Notes: generated by a model not told the origin, from the sequence alone. 56,924 bases of DNA from Intrasporangium oryzae NRRL B-24470 (GCF_000576595.1 NZ_AWSA01000029.1:1-56924), one strand, 5' to 3'. Shown: positions 42,385 to 50,945, counted from the stretch's first letter. A program made the numbers and translations.

Positions 42385-43788
42385 TCAGTCGGTGATGCCG
42401 GCTCCCCGGTCGGCGATCTCGCTGGCCGCCTCGAGATAGGCCAACGCACCGCTGCTTGTCGGGTCATAGGTCATGACGGTCTCCCCGAAGCTCGGCGCCT
42501 CGGAGACGCGCACCGACCGAGGGACCGTAGTCCGGAGCACCTGCTGCGGGAAGTGCTCGCGCACCTCGTCGGCGACCTGGGCAGAGAGCCGGGTCCGCCC
42601 GTCGTACATCGTCAGCAGGATCGTCGACACGTGGAGCGGCGGGTTGAGGTGGGCGCGGATCAGCTCGATGTTCTTGAGCAGCTGCGAGAGGCCCTCGAGG
42701 GCGTAGTACTCGCACTGGATCGGGATGAAGACCTCGCTCGCCGCGACCATCGCGTTGACGGTGAGCAGTCCAAGGCTGGGCGGGCAGTCGATGAGGATGT
42801 AGTCGTAGGCGTGACCGGTCGCCTCCGCCTCGGCGATCGCCTTCTGGAGGCGCGACTCCCGGGCGACGAGACTGACGAGCTCGATCTCGGCCCCGGCCAG
42901 GTCGATCGTCGCGGGAGCGCAGAAGAGGTTCTCGACCGTCGTGCAGGGCTGGACGACGTCGAGCAGTGGCGTGCCGTCGACGAGCACGTCGTAGATCGAG
43001 GGCACGTCGGCGTGGTGGTCGATCCCGAGCGCGGTGCTCGCGTTGCCCTGGGGGTCGAGGTCGACGACGAGGACCGTGAGGCCACCCTGGGCCATGGCAG
43101 CCGCGACGTTGACGGTGGTCGTCGTCTTGCCGACACCACCCTTCTGGTTGGCGACGGTGAGGATGCGGGGCTGCAGCGGCTTGGGCAGCTCCCGCCCCGT
43201 CAGCTGGATCCGGCGGCGGGCGTTCTCAGCCAGCTCGCGGGCCAGTGGTGTGTCGTCGCCGGCGGTGGGGATCGCCGAGGCGAGCTCCTCACGGTCGAAC
43301 GCCTCACGTGATACCGGAGCCACGTCCAGTCCGTCATCCACAGCATTGTCCCCAAGCCCCGCCGGGTCTGATTCCCGCACGGATCGAGTCGATTCGGCAC
43401 TCACATCCACATCTCTGTCCACAGGTCCTTCGCGGTGGTCCGCCGAGCCCTGTGAACCGCTGACGGCCATCCTCCCAGCAGTCTCCGACGGTCGAGCCAC
43501 TGCCTCTGAAGGCTCGCCGTCGACCAGCTCTCCGGGGCTGTCCGGCACGTCGTGCCTCCCCGACTCCGACTGACCCGGGGTGGCCTCGTCGGCATCTGGT
43601 GCCCCGGCCTCGTCGGGAACCGCGGTGCCGGGCACCACCTGTTCGGTGTCAGCGGCTGCGGCGTGAGCCGCCGCGGCCCCGGAGGCGGCAGTGGTCGATC
43701 GAGACGCGGAGCCGCCGACCCAGCCGAGCCGCTGACGTTCGCGACTCGGTGCAGGCTCATCCAACCAGCCGAGATCGGACATCATCAT
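42385..43788 (-). CDS. parA: chromosome partitioning ATPase ParA
   Basis: A 467-residue ParA/MinD-type ATPase. Deviant Walker A NQKGGVGKTTTT at residues 214-225, Walker A' VVDLDPQGNASTALG, Walker B YDYILIDCPPSLGLLTVNAM. The ATPase core begins near residue 205. The preceding 200 residues are Ser/Ala/acidic, apparently disordered, and longer than usual; codons in about residues 125-155 are much less GC3-rich than the core. ATG at 43788 has GGAGGTGGAG just upstream. A shorter form from GTG at 43323 (312 residues) is possible. Confidence 0.92.
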   Translation of the reverse strand: MMMSDLGWLDEPAPSRERQRLGWVGGSASRSTTAASGAAAAHAAAADTEQVVPGTAVPDEAGAPDADEATPGQSESGRHDVPDSPGELVDGEPSEAVARPSETAGRMAVSGSQGSADHREGPVDRDVDVSAESTRSVRESDPAGLGDNAVDDGLDVAPVSREAFDREELASAIPTAGDDTPLARELAENARRRIQLTGRELPKPLQPRILTVANQKGGVGKTTTTVNVAAAMAQGGLTVLVVDLDPQGNASTALGIDHHADVPSIYDVLVDGTPLLDVVQPCTTVENLFCAPATIDLAGAEIELVSLVARESRLQKAIAEAEATGHAYDYILIDCPPSLGLLTVNAMVAASEVFIPIQCEYYALEGLSQLLKNIELIRAHLNPPLHVSTILLTMYDGRTRLSAQVADEVREHFPQQVLRTTVPRSVRVSEAPSFGETVMTYDPTSSGALAYLEAASEIADRGAGITD

Positions 43789-43870
43789 GTCGACTCCACC
43801 TCCGGGTCTCTCGGCACCTGCGCTCGACGGCCGTCGCTCGACAGGCACCTGCGGATCGGTCTCGACACGA

Positions 43871-44716
43871 TCATGTAGGACGCGGCGTCCGAGTGCTCGG
43901 CGGCAGGCCGCCCGATCGCGAACCTCGTGGCCGATCCGCCCGACGGCGTGCCGACCCCGCGCTGCTCGGACCCCGGGCGCGGAACCTCCGGCGGTCGAGC
44001 GTCGCCCCGATGGTCAGGCGCAGGACCGTCGTCGGCTCCTCGATGACCCCGACGCCGTACACGTCGACCCCGGCGTCGGCGACCCCCATCCGCGTCAGTG
44101 CGGTCCGGTGCTCCTCGAGCTCCGCCGCCGCCCTCGACCCCTTCAGGGCGAGCAGGCTTCCGTGGGGACTGAGGAGCGGGAGGGTCCACTCGGCGAGCTG
44201 GACGATGCCCGACACCGCGCGGGCGGTGACCCAGGGGGCGCTCAGCCGGTCCCACATCGACTCGGCCCGCGCGGTGTGGACCGTCACGTTGTCGAGCCCG
44301 AGCTGGGCGACGGTGCCGGACAGCCAACCGGTACGCCTGGCCAGCGGCTCGACGAGGTGCAGCTCGAGCTCCGGGCGGGCGATGGCGAGGGCGAGTCCGG
44401 GCAGGCCGGCACCTGACCCCACGTCGATGACGCGCTGCGTCTCACCGGTTCGTGGGATCGCCAGATGTGCGACAGCGCAGTTGAGGACGTGACGGTCCCA
44501 CAGGCGCGGTGCCTCACGCGGGCCGATCAAGCCATGGGTGATCCCGGTGTCGGCGAGGATGGCAACGAACTGCTCGGCGAGCTCGAGACGGGGACCGAAG
44601 ATGACGCCCGCGACCTCCGGCGTCGCGGGCGGCCCTTCCAACGCCCGAGCGGCGTCCGGCTCGCCACCCGTCGGCGCAGGCTGCTGCGACGAGCTGTCAC
44701 TCGGTCGGTCGGACAC
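43871..44716 (-). CDS. rsmG: 16S rRNA (guanine-N7) methyltransferase G
   Basis: A 281-residue SAM-dependent methyltransferase that modifies G527 of 16S rRNA; loss gives low-level streptomycin resistance. SAM motif VIDVGSGAGLPGLALAIARP, THGLIGPREAPRLWDRHVLN and WVTARAVSGIVQLAEWTLPL are typical. GTG at 44716 follows GAGGAG at six bases; the longer frame would begin inside parS 7. The C-terminus has about 45 basic, low-complexity residues (RRRFRARGPSSAGSARRRAD). Confidence 0.93.
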   Translation of the reverse strand: MSDRPSDSSSQQPAPTGGEPDAARALEGPPATPEVAGVIFGPRLELAEQFVAILADTGITHGLIGPREAPRLWDRHVLNCAVAHLAIPRTGETQRVIDVGSGAGLPGLALAIARPELELHLVEPLARRTGWLSGTVAQLGLDNVTVHTARAESMWDRLSAPWVTARAVSGIVQLAEWTLPLLSPHGSLLALKGSRAAAELEEHRTALTRMGVADAGVDVYGVGVIEEPTTVLRLTIGATLDRRRFRARGPSSAGSARRRADRPRGSRSGGLPPSTRTPRPT

Positions 44717-44764
44717 TCTCGTCTCCTCGTTCAGTTCGGGCCTGGTGGATGGTGCCGCATACGC

Positions 44765-44800
44765 GTCAGGGCCGTGTTTCACGTGAAACACGGCCCTGAC
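44765..44800. terminator. 36-bp perfect palindrome containing parS site 7
   Basis: The parS sequence TGTTTCACGTGAAACA (44775-44790) is extended by ten complementary bases on each side. It lies 7 bp after the jag stop (44807, minus strand) and before rsmG. It could act both as ParB site and, in RNA, as an 18-bp stem that ends or attenuates the jag transcript. Confidence 0.8.
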
Positions 44801-44806
44801 CGTGGT

Positions 44807-45544
44807 TCATGACGGGAGGATGACGATGTGCCGGTTCGGGTCGACACCCTCGGACTCGGACACGAGCCCGGCGGCGGCGACCTCGTCGTGGACGACCTTC
44901 CGCTCGAACGCCGACATCGGCTCGAGGGACTGCCTCTGGCCCGTCTCCTTGACCTGCGAGATCGCCTTGGCGGCCATCTCGACGAGGGTGGCACGTCGCG
45001 CGGCCCGGTGGCCGGCGATGTCGAGCATGAGGCGGCTCCGCTCCCCGGTCTCTGCCTGCACCGCGAGACGGGTCAGCTCCTGGAGGGCCTCGAGCACGCG
45101 GCCGTCCTGGCCGACCAGACGCCGCGGAACCCGGCCCTCCTCGGAGTCGACGATCGCGACGGCCGCGCGGTCACCGTCGACGTCGACGTCGATGTCGCCA
45201 TCGAGATCAGCGATGTCGAGCAAGGTCTCGAGGAAGTCCGCCGCGATCTCGCCCTCACGCTCGAGCTGGCGCAGCCGCGCCCGCCTGTCGGCCTTGGGTG
45301 CTGTCGCGTGCGCCTCGCCGGCCTCGGCTCCGTCGGTCACCTCGTCGCCCGGCTCGTCGCCCGCGTCCTCGACCTCGGCAACCTCGCCGACCCGGTCGGT
45401 CATCTCGTCGGTGGTCTCCTCGGGCATCTCGTCGGTCGACCGGTCGGTCGCGTCATCGGCCATGCCGCCCGGAGCGGCCTCGCCGGCCTCACCCCGGGGC
45501 TGCTCGTCCTCCGCGGCGACGTGCGTCGCGTTGGTGTCGCTCAT
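44807..45544 (-). CDS. jag: Jag/KhpB RNA-binding protein (KH and R3H domains)
   Basis: A 245-residue protein. The first 90 residues are acidic and disordered. The KH domain includes VPRRLVGQDGRVLEALQELT and the R3H domain RSRLMLDIAGHRAARRATLV through MSAFERKVVHDEVA. Such proteins (EloR/KhpB) work with KhpA in cell elongation and envelope control. Part of the conserved yidC-jag-rsmG order on the minus strand. Confidence 0.93.
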   Translation of the reverse strand: MSDTNATHVAAEDEQPRGEAGEAAPGGMADDATDRSTDEMPEETTDEMTDRVGEVAEVEDAGDEPGDEVTDGAEAGEAHATAPKADRRARLRQLEREGEIAADFLETLLDIADLDGDIDVDVDGDRAAVAIVDSEEGRVPRRLVGQDGRVLEALQELTRLAVQAETGERSRLMLDIAGHRAARRATLVEMAAKAISQVKETGQRQSLEPMSAFERKVVHDEVAAAGLVSESEGVDPNRHIVILPS

Positions 45545-45570
45545 CAGTGTGCTCCTTCATTCACAAGCCA

Positions 45571-45588
45571 TCCACATCATGTGGACAA
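45571..45588. other. DnaA-box pair between jag and yidC
   Basis: TCCACA and a full TGTGGACAA (45580-45588) face each other three bases apart. This resembles the boxes of oriC and of the dnaA leader and may be a DnaA titration or control site. Confidence 0.5.
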
Positions 45589-45647
45589 CTCGTGTTGTCG
45601 CAGGTCAGGTGCCCTAAGGCGGTGTGGAAAGAGAGGTGGAGAGCGCG

Positions 45648-46634
45648 TCAGCGCTTCTTCGACGGCGGGTTCTTGGCCCGCTTCTTGCCCTTGGGCTGCT
45701 GGCGCTGACCCGACTTCGGAGCGTCGTCGGGAACCGTGGCGTCGTCGGCGACCAGACCGGGGACGACGAGCTCCTTGGGCGCCTTGCCCTTGCGCTTCAG
45801 GCGGTCACGCTGCGCCTGCTCCGCGGCCGAGCCGGGCGCCGGCATGTTGCGGATGACGTAGAACTGCTGGCCCATCGTCCACAGGTTGGTGGTGAGCCAG
45901 TAGATGAGCACACCGATCGGGAAGTTGATGCCGGAGATCGCGAAGAAGAGCGGCATCAGGTAGAGCAGCACCTTCTGCTGCTTCGCGAAGGGGTTGTCGA
46001 GCGCAGCCGCGGGCATGTTCTTGCGCATCAGCTGGTGCTGCGTCGTGAACGTCGTGGCCGACATCAGGATGATGAGGACGGCCGTCAGGATCTGGACGTT
46101 GAGGTTGCCGTTCGCGTGGACGAAGGTGTCGGAGAGCTTGGCGCCGAAGATCGTCGAGCTCTCGATCGTCTGCGCGACCTCCTGGGTGATCGGCCCGATC
46201 GGCGGCGCCTTGCCCTCCGCCTGCGCCTTGAGGTTGTTGAGCAGCTGGAAGAGCGCGAAGAAGAACGGGCTCTGGATGAGGATGGGCAGGCAGCTGCTGA
46301 ACGGGTTGGTCCCCGTGCGGCGGTAGAGATCCATGATCTCGGCCTGCTGGGCCTTCTGCGACTCAGGGTCGCGCTTGCCCTTGTACTTCTTCTGGATCTT
46401 CTGCATCTCGGGCTGGATGAGCTGCATCCGGCGGGAGGAGTGGATCTGCCTCACGAAGAGGGGGATGAGCATGAGCCGGACGACGACCGTCAGGCCGACG
46501 ATCGACAGGGCCCAGGCCCAGCCGGCCCAGGCTCCGGTCAGCCCCAGGGTCTCGAAGAACCAGTGCCAGCCGTACATGACCCAGGCTTCCCCGAGCTTGA
46601 TCGGGTAGAGCAGGGTTTGTAGAAAATCTCCCAC
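45648..46634 (-). CDS. yidC: membrane protein insertase YidC
   Basis: A 328-residue insertase/foldase. Five hydrophobic helices (AWALSIVGLTVVVRLMLIPL; NPFSSCLPILIQSPFFFALF; ILTAVLIILMSATTFTT; VLLYLMPLFFAISGINFPIG; VLIYWLTTNLWTMGQQF). The conserved membrane Arg lies in VVVRLMLIP and the coiled C1 loop is SSRRMQLIQPEMQKIQKKYK. The C-terminal tail is very basic (KGKKRAKNPPSKKR), suited to ribosome contact. GTG at 46634 follows AGAGGA. Confidence 0.95.
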   Translation of the reverse strand: MGDFLQTLLYPIKLGEAWVMYGWHWFFETLGLTGAWAGWAWALSIVGLTVVVRLMLIPLFVRQIHSSRRMQLIQPEMQKIQKKYKGKRDPESQKAQQAEIMDLYRRTGTNPFSSCLPILIQSPFFFALFQLLNNLKAQAEGKAPPIGPITQEVAQTIESSTIFGAKLSDTFVHANGNLNVQILTAVLIILMSATTFTTQHQLMRKNMPAAALDNPFAKQQKVLLYLMPLFFAISGINFPIGVLIYWLTTNLWTMGQQFYVIRNMPAPGSAAEQAQRDRLKRKGKAPKELVVPGLVADDATVPDDAPKSGQRQQPKGKKRAKNPPSKKR

Positions 46635-46707
46635 GTGTGTCCTCTGGGCTCTGGTGGGCGGGGGTCGTGCCGCTCACCGCTGATCGGCAATCGAGTATGC
46701 CGGGTGG

Positions 46708-47133
46708 TCAGGTCGTGTGGTCGTGCGCGGGTGGGCCGTTCCTCGGGTGGTCGTGCACGTGCTCGTGCGTGAGGCCGGGCGTCACGGCTCCGGATGGGCC
46801 GGCCGCGCCGCCCTCGACATCGGACGGGTCCGGGCCTGCCTCGGGATCCTCCCGGGGCCGGAAGTCCTCGGGCCGCACGTCGTTGCGGGTCTCCCACGTC
46901 AGCGGCACCTCGTCGACGCCCCCGGGGGTCCACGGGTGGCAGCGACCGAGGCGCCGCGCCGCGAGCCAGCCCCCGCGAAGGGGGCCGAATCGCTGGAGGG
47001 CCGTCACGGCATACGCGGAGCAGCTCGGGTAGAAGCGGCAGGTCGGCGGTCGGAGCGGTGAGACGAACCGCTGGTAGAGCCGGACGGCGAGCACGAGGGG
47101 CGCCGACAGCAGCTCGTTGACGGTCATCGTCAT
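46708..47133 (-). CDS. yidD: membrane protein insertion efficiency factor YidD
   Basis: A 141-residue protein with the YidD core in the first 75 residues: [20 protein letters not shown] followed by [20 protein letters not shown] and [14 protein letters not shown]. The remaining 65 residues are a Pro/Asp/His-rich tail. The ATG overlaps the rnpA stop (ATGA). Works with YidC. Confidence 0.95.
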   Translation of the reverse strand: MTMTVNELLSAPLVLAVRLYQRFVSPLRPPTCRFYPSCSAYAVTALQRFGPLRGGWLAARRLGRCHPWTPGGVDEVPLTWETRNDVRPEDFRPREDPEAGPDPSDVEGGAAGPSGAVTPGLTHEHVHDHPRNGPPAHDHTT

Positions 47134-47489
47134 CGCGACCTCACCCGGGTCGCCTTCTCGAGCTGGCGCGCCATGGCGTCGTCGAGCTCGGCGAACGTCG
47201 CGTCCGCGGCCGCGGGGTTGGCCCGCACGACGAGGTCGTAGCCGGCCGGTATGCCGCTCAGCCGGGCGGCCGCGATGGCGCGGAGCCGGCGCTTGGTGCG
47301 GTTGCGCACGACCGCGTTGCCGACGGCTTTGGACACAACAAGACCGACGCGCGGCGGAAGATCCGCACGCGCATCGGTCCGGTTGGCATGCACGACGATG
47401 AGTCGCCCGCCTGCTCTGCTGGAGCCTGGCCCGCGGACTGCCGACGCGAAGTCCGCGCTCTCACGCAGACGGTGACGTGCCGGCAGCAC
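47130..47489 (-). CDS. rnpA: ribonuclease P protein component
   Basis: A 119-residue RNase P subunit that helps mature tRNA 5' ends. Signature [20 protein letters not shown] plus [16 protein letters not shown] and [11 protein letters not shown]. Located 18 bp after rpmH, as usual. Confidence 0.96.
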   Translation of the reverse strand: MLPARHRLRESADFASAVRGPGSSRAGGRLIVVHANRTDARADLPPRVGLVVSKAVGNAVVRNRTKRRLRAIAAARLSGIPAGYDLVVRANPAAADATFAELDDAMARQLEKATRVRSR

Positions 47490-47507
47490 GTCGGGACCTC
47501 AGTGGCC

Positions 47508-47645
47508 TCAGGCGGAGAGCTCGGCGCGGCCCTTGCGACGGCGGGCGGCGAGGATGGCGCGGCCGGCACGCGTGCGCATGCGCAGGCGGAAGCCGTGCGT
47601 CTTGGCGCGGCGACGGTTGTTCGGCTGGAAGGTGCGCTTGCTCAC
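47508..47645 (-). CDS. rpmH: 50S ribosomal protein L34
   Basis: A 45-residue basic protein beginning [20 protein letters not shown], exactly the L34 pattern. GTG at 47645 follows GGAG. First gene of the rpmH-rnpA-yidD-yidC-jag-rsmG cluster. Confidence 0.97.
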   Translation of the reverse strand: MSKRTFQPNNRRRAKTHGFRLRMRTRAGRAILAARRRKGRAELSA

Positions 47646-47829
47646 GAGGATCTCCGTAGGTTGCGGGTGCCGGGCCGGGGCAGGCTCCCGTTGGTGGGGC
47701 TGGTCTGTGGCGTGGTCGTCGTCGACCGCAATCGGCAAGCCCGTGGAGTCCGCCGGACCGGTGACCCAGACTGGGTCGGCCGATCGGGAGCCATGGGCAT
47801 GCGAAGACGGTCGCAGACACGCTCGGTCC

Positions 47830-47859
47830 ACGATACGGGAGCGGTCGAAGGAGGGTCAA
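47830..47859 (-). promoter_or_regulatory. rpmH promoter
   Basis: Minus-strand TTGACC (47854-47859), 18-bp spacer, TATCGT (47830-47835). Leader of about 175 nt. Confidence 0.6.
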
Positions 47860-47966
47860 ACCGACGGGGCGCCGTGGCAGAAGCACCGAAAAGGGTCATC
47901 GTCCTGCCAATCGAACCGGATGCAAGACGACACGCCGATGTAGGCCGCCATTACCCCGCTCGCAGG

Positions 47967-47995
47967 TTGTCACGGCCCACCGAGGGTTGTAGTTT
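47967..47995 (+). promoter_or_regulatory. dnaA promoter
   Basis: TTGTCA (47967-47972), 17-bp spacer, TAGTTT (47990-47995). Leader of about 145 nt that includes two perfect DnaA boxes. Confidence 0.65.
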
Positions 47996-48033
47996 TCGTC
48001 TCTCACGCCTGCGGTCGCCGACTGTGCACAGGG

Positions 48034-48054
48034 TGTGGACAAACATGTGGACAA
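48034..48054 (-). promoter_or_regulatory. two DnaA boxes in the dnaA leader
   Basis: TGTGGACAA (reverse of TTGTCCACA) at 48034-48042 and 48046-48054, 12 bp apart in the same direction, with a weaker TGTGCACAG at 48023. Positioned just downstream of the dnaA start of transcription, consistent with DnaA autorepression. Confidence 0.75.
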
Positions 48055-48147
48055 CAGGGCAGGGTGCACCACGACATGGCGTGCGCCCGGGGGCGCCGCT
48101 CCGATGGACGCGGGCGCAGGCTGACGCAGTCAGGGACAGGTGACCAG

Positions 48148-49779
48148 GTGACGGACGGGGACGTCGACTACGGACGGATCTGGCAGCAGACGCTCGGCAC
48201 CCTCGACTCCGTCGGGCTCTCCTCGCAGGAGCGGGCGTTCGTCCGTCTCTGCCGCCTCGTCGGGGTGCTCGACCAGACGGCGCTCGTCAAGGCGCCGAAC
48301 GCCTTCACCAAGGACTTCCTCGAGACGCGGGTGCGCGAGCAGGTCGTCAGGGCCCTGACCGATCACCTGCGCCACCCGGTGCAGCTCGCGGTCTCGGTCG
48401 ACGAGAGCCTCGAGACCGACCTCGGCCTCATCACCGACGAGCCCGCCGGCCAGCCGGCGCTGTCCGACCGGTCGCGGCTCGGGATGTCCGTCTCTCCTCT
48501 CGGCATGCCGATGCCGGGTTCCATCGGCTCGGTCGGTTCAGTCGGCTCGGGCATCCCGCTCGCGCCGCCCGAGCCGATCCAGACCCGGCTGACCGTGCAG
48601 GGGGGCTTCGTCCGCAACCCGCTCAAGGACCTGGAGGAGAGCGCGCCGGCCCTCAACGGCGCCGACCTCGACGACCCGGGCCACCCGCTGTCCGGCGGCG
48701 AGAGCGGCCCGCTGCGCCAGCAGCGCATCGAGCCGCCGTCGACCGGTGACACCCGCCTCAACCCGAAGTACACCTTCGACACCTTCGTCATCGGGGCGAG
48801 CAACCGCTTCGCCCACGCGGCGGCGGTCGCGGTCGCCGAGGCGCCCGCCAAGGCGTACAACCCCCTCTTCGTCTACGGCGAGTCGGGACTCGGCAAGACG
48901 CACCTGCTCCACGCGATCGGGCACTACGCGCGGACGATGTTCCCCAACGTGCGGGTCCGCTACGTGAACTCCGAGGAGTTCACCAACGACTTCATCAACA
49001 GCATCCGCGACGACAAGGCGAGCGCGTTCCAGAGCCGCTATCGCAATGTCGACGTGCTCCTCATCGACGACATCCAGTTCCTCCAGGGCAAGCTGCAGAC
49101 CCAGGAGGAGTTCTTCCACACGTTCAACACGCTCCACAACGCCAACAAGCAGATCGTCATCACGAGCGACCTGCCACCGAAGGAGCTGTCGGGCTTCGAG
49201 GACCGGATGCGCACCCGCTTCGAGTCGGGGCTGCTCACCGACGTCCAGCCGCCCGACCTCGAGACCCGCATCGCGATCCTGCGCAAGAAGGCGATCCAGG
49301 ACCGGATGTCCGTGCCCGACGACGTCCTCGAGTACATCGCGACCAACTTCAGCACCAACATCCGCGAGCTCGAGGGTGCGCTCATCCGGGTCACCGCCTT
49401 CAGCAACCTCAACCGCCAGGCCGTCGACCTGCCGCTCGCCGAGATCGTCCTCAAGGACGTCCTGCCCAACGAGACGCCCAACCAGGTGACAGCGGCGACG
49501 ATCATGGCCGTCACCGCGGCCTACTACGCCGTGACGATGGAGGACCTCTGCGGCTCCTCCCGCTCGCGCCAGCTCGTGACCGCCCGGCAGATCGCGATGT
49601 ATCTCTGCCGGGAGATGACCGACCTGTCCCTGCCGAAGATCGGGCAGCACTTCGGTGGCCGCGACCACACGACGGTCATGCACGCCGACCGCAAGATCCG
49701 TGAGCTCATGGGCGAGCGGCGCGCCATCTACAACCAGGTCACCGAGCTGACCAACCGGATCCGCCAGCAGTCCCACTGA
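48148..49779 (+). CDS. dnaA: chromosomal replication initiator DnaA
   Basis: A 543-residue initiator. Domain I (DYGRIWQQTLGTLDSVGLSS to about residue 90), a long Gly/Ser/Pro linker with GSIGSVGSVGSG repeats, AAA+ domain (FVIGASNRFAHAAAVAVAEA; Walker A GESGLGKTHLL; Walker B VLLIDDIQFLQGK), and domain IV with the DnaA signature GGRDHTTVMHADRKIREL. GTG at 48148 (VTDGDVDYG) is the usual actinobacterial beginning. Confidence 0.97.
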   Translation: MTDGDVDYGRIWQQTLGTLDSVGLSSQERAFVRLCRLVGVLDQTALVKAPNAFTKDFLETRVREQVVRALTDHLRHPVQLAVSVDESLETDLGLITDEPAGQPALSDRSRLGMSVSPLGMPMPGSIGSVGSVGSGIPLAPPEPIQTRLTVQGGFVRNPLKDLEESAPALNGADLDDPGHPLSGGESGPLRQQRIEPPSTGDTRLNPKYTFDTFVIGASNRFAHAAAVAVAEAPAKAYNPLFVYGESGLGKTHLLHAIGHYARTMFPNVRVRYVNSEEFTNDFINSIRDDKASAFQSRYRNVDVLLIDDIQFLQGKLQTQEEFFHTFNTLHNANKQIVITSDLPPKELSGFEDRMRTRFESGLLTDVQPPDLETRIAILRKKAIQDRMSVPDDVLEYIATNFSTNIRELEGALIRVTAFSNLNRQAVDLPLAEIVLKDVLPNETPNQVTAATIMAVTAAYYAVTMEDLCGSSRSRQLVTARQIAMYLCREMTDLSLPKIGQHFGGRDHTTVMHADRKIRELMGERRAIYNQVTELTNRIRQQSH

Positions 49780-49800
49780 GACGCGCTGGCTGAGACGCAG

Positions 49801-49836
49801 CGGGCCGGGACCGCGCGTCGGCGCGGACCCGGCCCG
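49801..49836 (+). terminator. dnaA terminator hairpin
   Basis: 16-bp arms (49801-49816 and 49821-49836) with one mismatch around GTCG, 21 bp after the dnaA stop. All G/C-rich, no T-run. Confidence 0.65.
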
Positions 49837-49864
49837 GCGGCATACGACCTCGGGCGTATGCCGC
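49837..49864. terminator. second hairpin made of GCGGCATACG copies
   Basis: Arms 49837-49846 and 49855-49864 are perfect 10-bp complements (GCGGCATACG) with an 8-nt loop, squeezed between the dnaA terminator and the stop of the convergent epimerase gene at 49865. Probably ends that gene's transcript. Confidence 0.65.
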
Positions 49865-50821
49865 TCACCGCGCGAGCGCGGCGACCGTCTCCTTGAGTGC
49901 CACGTCCCACGGCGTCGGGGCGAGGCCGAAGGTGCTCTCGGTGTGCGACGAGTCGAGCACGTAGGGCCGCTCGAACTGGTGGCGCGTCTCGCGCATCTCG
50001 CGCAGGAAGGGGACGACCGTGCCGAGCGCCGTCCCGATCGGGCGCGGGAGGACCCGGACTCGAGGGGTGGGCCGGCCGAGGAGGTCGGCGATGTCGGCGG
50101 CGGCCTCCTGCATCGTGCGCGGTGCCACGGTCGGGACGTGCCAGACCTGTCCCCAGCTCCGGTCGTCGGTGGCGAGAGTCGCGGCGAGCGCGCCCACGTC
50201 GTCCTGGTAGGTCCACGAGTGGGGAGCGGTAGCCCGGCCGACGGGCAGGAAGACGCGTCCCTTGGCCACCTGCAGGACGAGCTCGTTGAGCCACGACGTG
50301 CGCGGCGTCGCGAGGGGCCCGAAGTAGTCGCTTCCGCGCAGCTCGGTCGCCCGGACGCGGCCGGCCTCGTGGGCCGCGAGCGCGTCCTGCCACATCCGCG
50401 CCCGGATCTGCCCCTTGTGGCCGGTCGTGCTCATCGGGCTGTCCTCGCGCATCGGGGCGTCGACCTCTCCGTAGACGTAGAGGTTGCCGACGGTGACGAG
50501 CCCTGCACCCGAGTGCTCCGCCGCGGTGAGGACGGCAGCCGCGACCGGCGGCCAGTCCCGGTCCCACGTCGCGTAGGAGGGCGGGTTGACGGCGTTGACG
50601 ATGCTCGCGGCGCCTCGGGCCAGGCGGGTGATGGCCTCGGCGTCGGCCGCGTCGACGGCGACGACGTCGACGGCCTCCGTCCCGCCGGGGACGGTCTCCC
50701 AGGGCCGGTCCCGCACGACGCCGGAGCGCGAGGCGAGGGTGACGGTGTCGCCGCGCGCGACGAGGTGGGTCGTGGTCGAACGGCCGACGCCGCCGGCACC
50801 GAGGACGAGGTGGTGGGCCAT
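49865..50821 (-). CDS. NAD(P)-dependent epimerase/dehydratase-like protein
   Basis: A 318-residue extended SDR. Rossmann motif LVLGAGGVGRSTTTHLVARG at the start; VVAVDAADAEAITRLARGAA; VTVGNLYVYGEVDAPM, where the Tyr stands at the SDR active-site strand but followed by G rather than xxxK, so it is an atypical SDR that may bind without standard catalysis. ATG at 50821 follows GAAGGAG at six bases. Divergent from a TetR gene with two shared operators. It is the likely target of that regulator. Confidence 0.87.
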   Translation of the reverse strand: MAHHLVLGAGGVGRSTTTHLVARGDTVTLASRSGVVRDRPWETVPGGTEAVDVVAVDAADAEAITRLARGAASIVNAVNPPSYATWDRDWPPVAAAVLTAAEHSGAGLVTVGNLYVYGEVDAPMREDSPMSTTGHKGQIRARMWQDALAAHEAGRVRATELRGSDYFGPLATPRTSWLNELVLQVAKGRVFLPVGRATAPHSWTYQDDVGALAATLATDDRSWGQVWHVPTVAPRTMQEAAADIADLLGRPTPRVRVLPRPIGTALGTVVPFLREMRETRHQFERPYVLDSSHTESTFGLAPTPWDVALKETVAALAR

Positions 50822-50838
50822 GGTCTGCTCCTTCGTAG

Positions 50839-50856
50839 ATGTGAGCACTGCTCTTG
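50839..50856. promoter_or_regulatory. TetR operator, left copy
   Basis: ATGTGAGCACTGCTCTTG; contains the 11-bp palindrome GAGCACTGCTC. Exact inverse of the right copy and located 18 bp before the epimerase ATG. Confidence 0.75.
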
Positions 50857-50887
50857 TTTCCAGCATGGACCTTGTCGGCGACAATTT

Positions 50888-50905
50888 CAAGAGCAGTGCT
50901 CACAT
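50888..50905. promoter_or_regulatory. TetR operator, right copy
   Basis: CAAGAGCAGTGCTCACAT, the perfect 18-bp inverse of the left copy, 31 bp away and 40 bp before the TetR ATG. Confidence 0.75.
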
Positions 50906-50945
50906 TTCTTCCTCGTGGGCCCCCTCCGTGTGGCACGCTCATGAC

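Larger units (their letters stand above)
47646..48147. other. 502 bp rpmH-dnaA divergent regulatory region
   Basis: Holds a minus-strand promoter for rpmH (47830-47859), a plus-strand promoter for dnaA (47967-47995) and DnaA boxes in the dnaA leader. The dnaA frame is open from 48064 but starts before 48148 lack family support. Confidence 0.8.

Noticed and set aside
44716..44791. Extended rsmG start reading MFHVKHGPDAY
   Set aside because: FHVKH comes from translating parS (GTTTCACGTGAAAC), which also creates false starts at other parS sites.
48064..48147. Longer DnaA start (MHHDMACARG)
   Set aside because: The extension is Arg-rich with no family resemblance; VTDGDVDYG at 48148 is the usual beginning.
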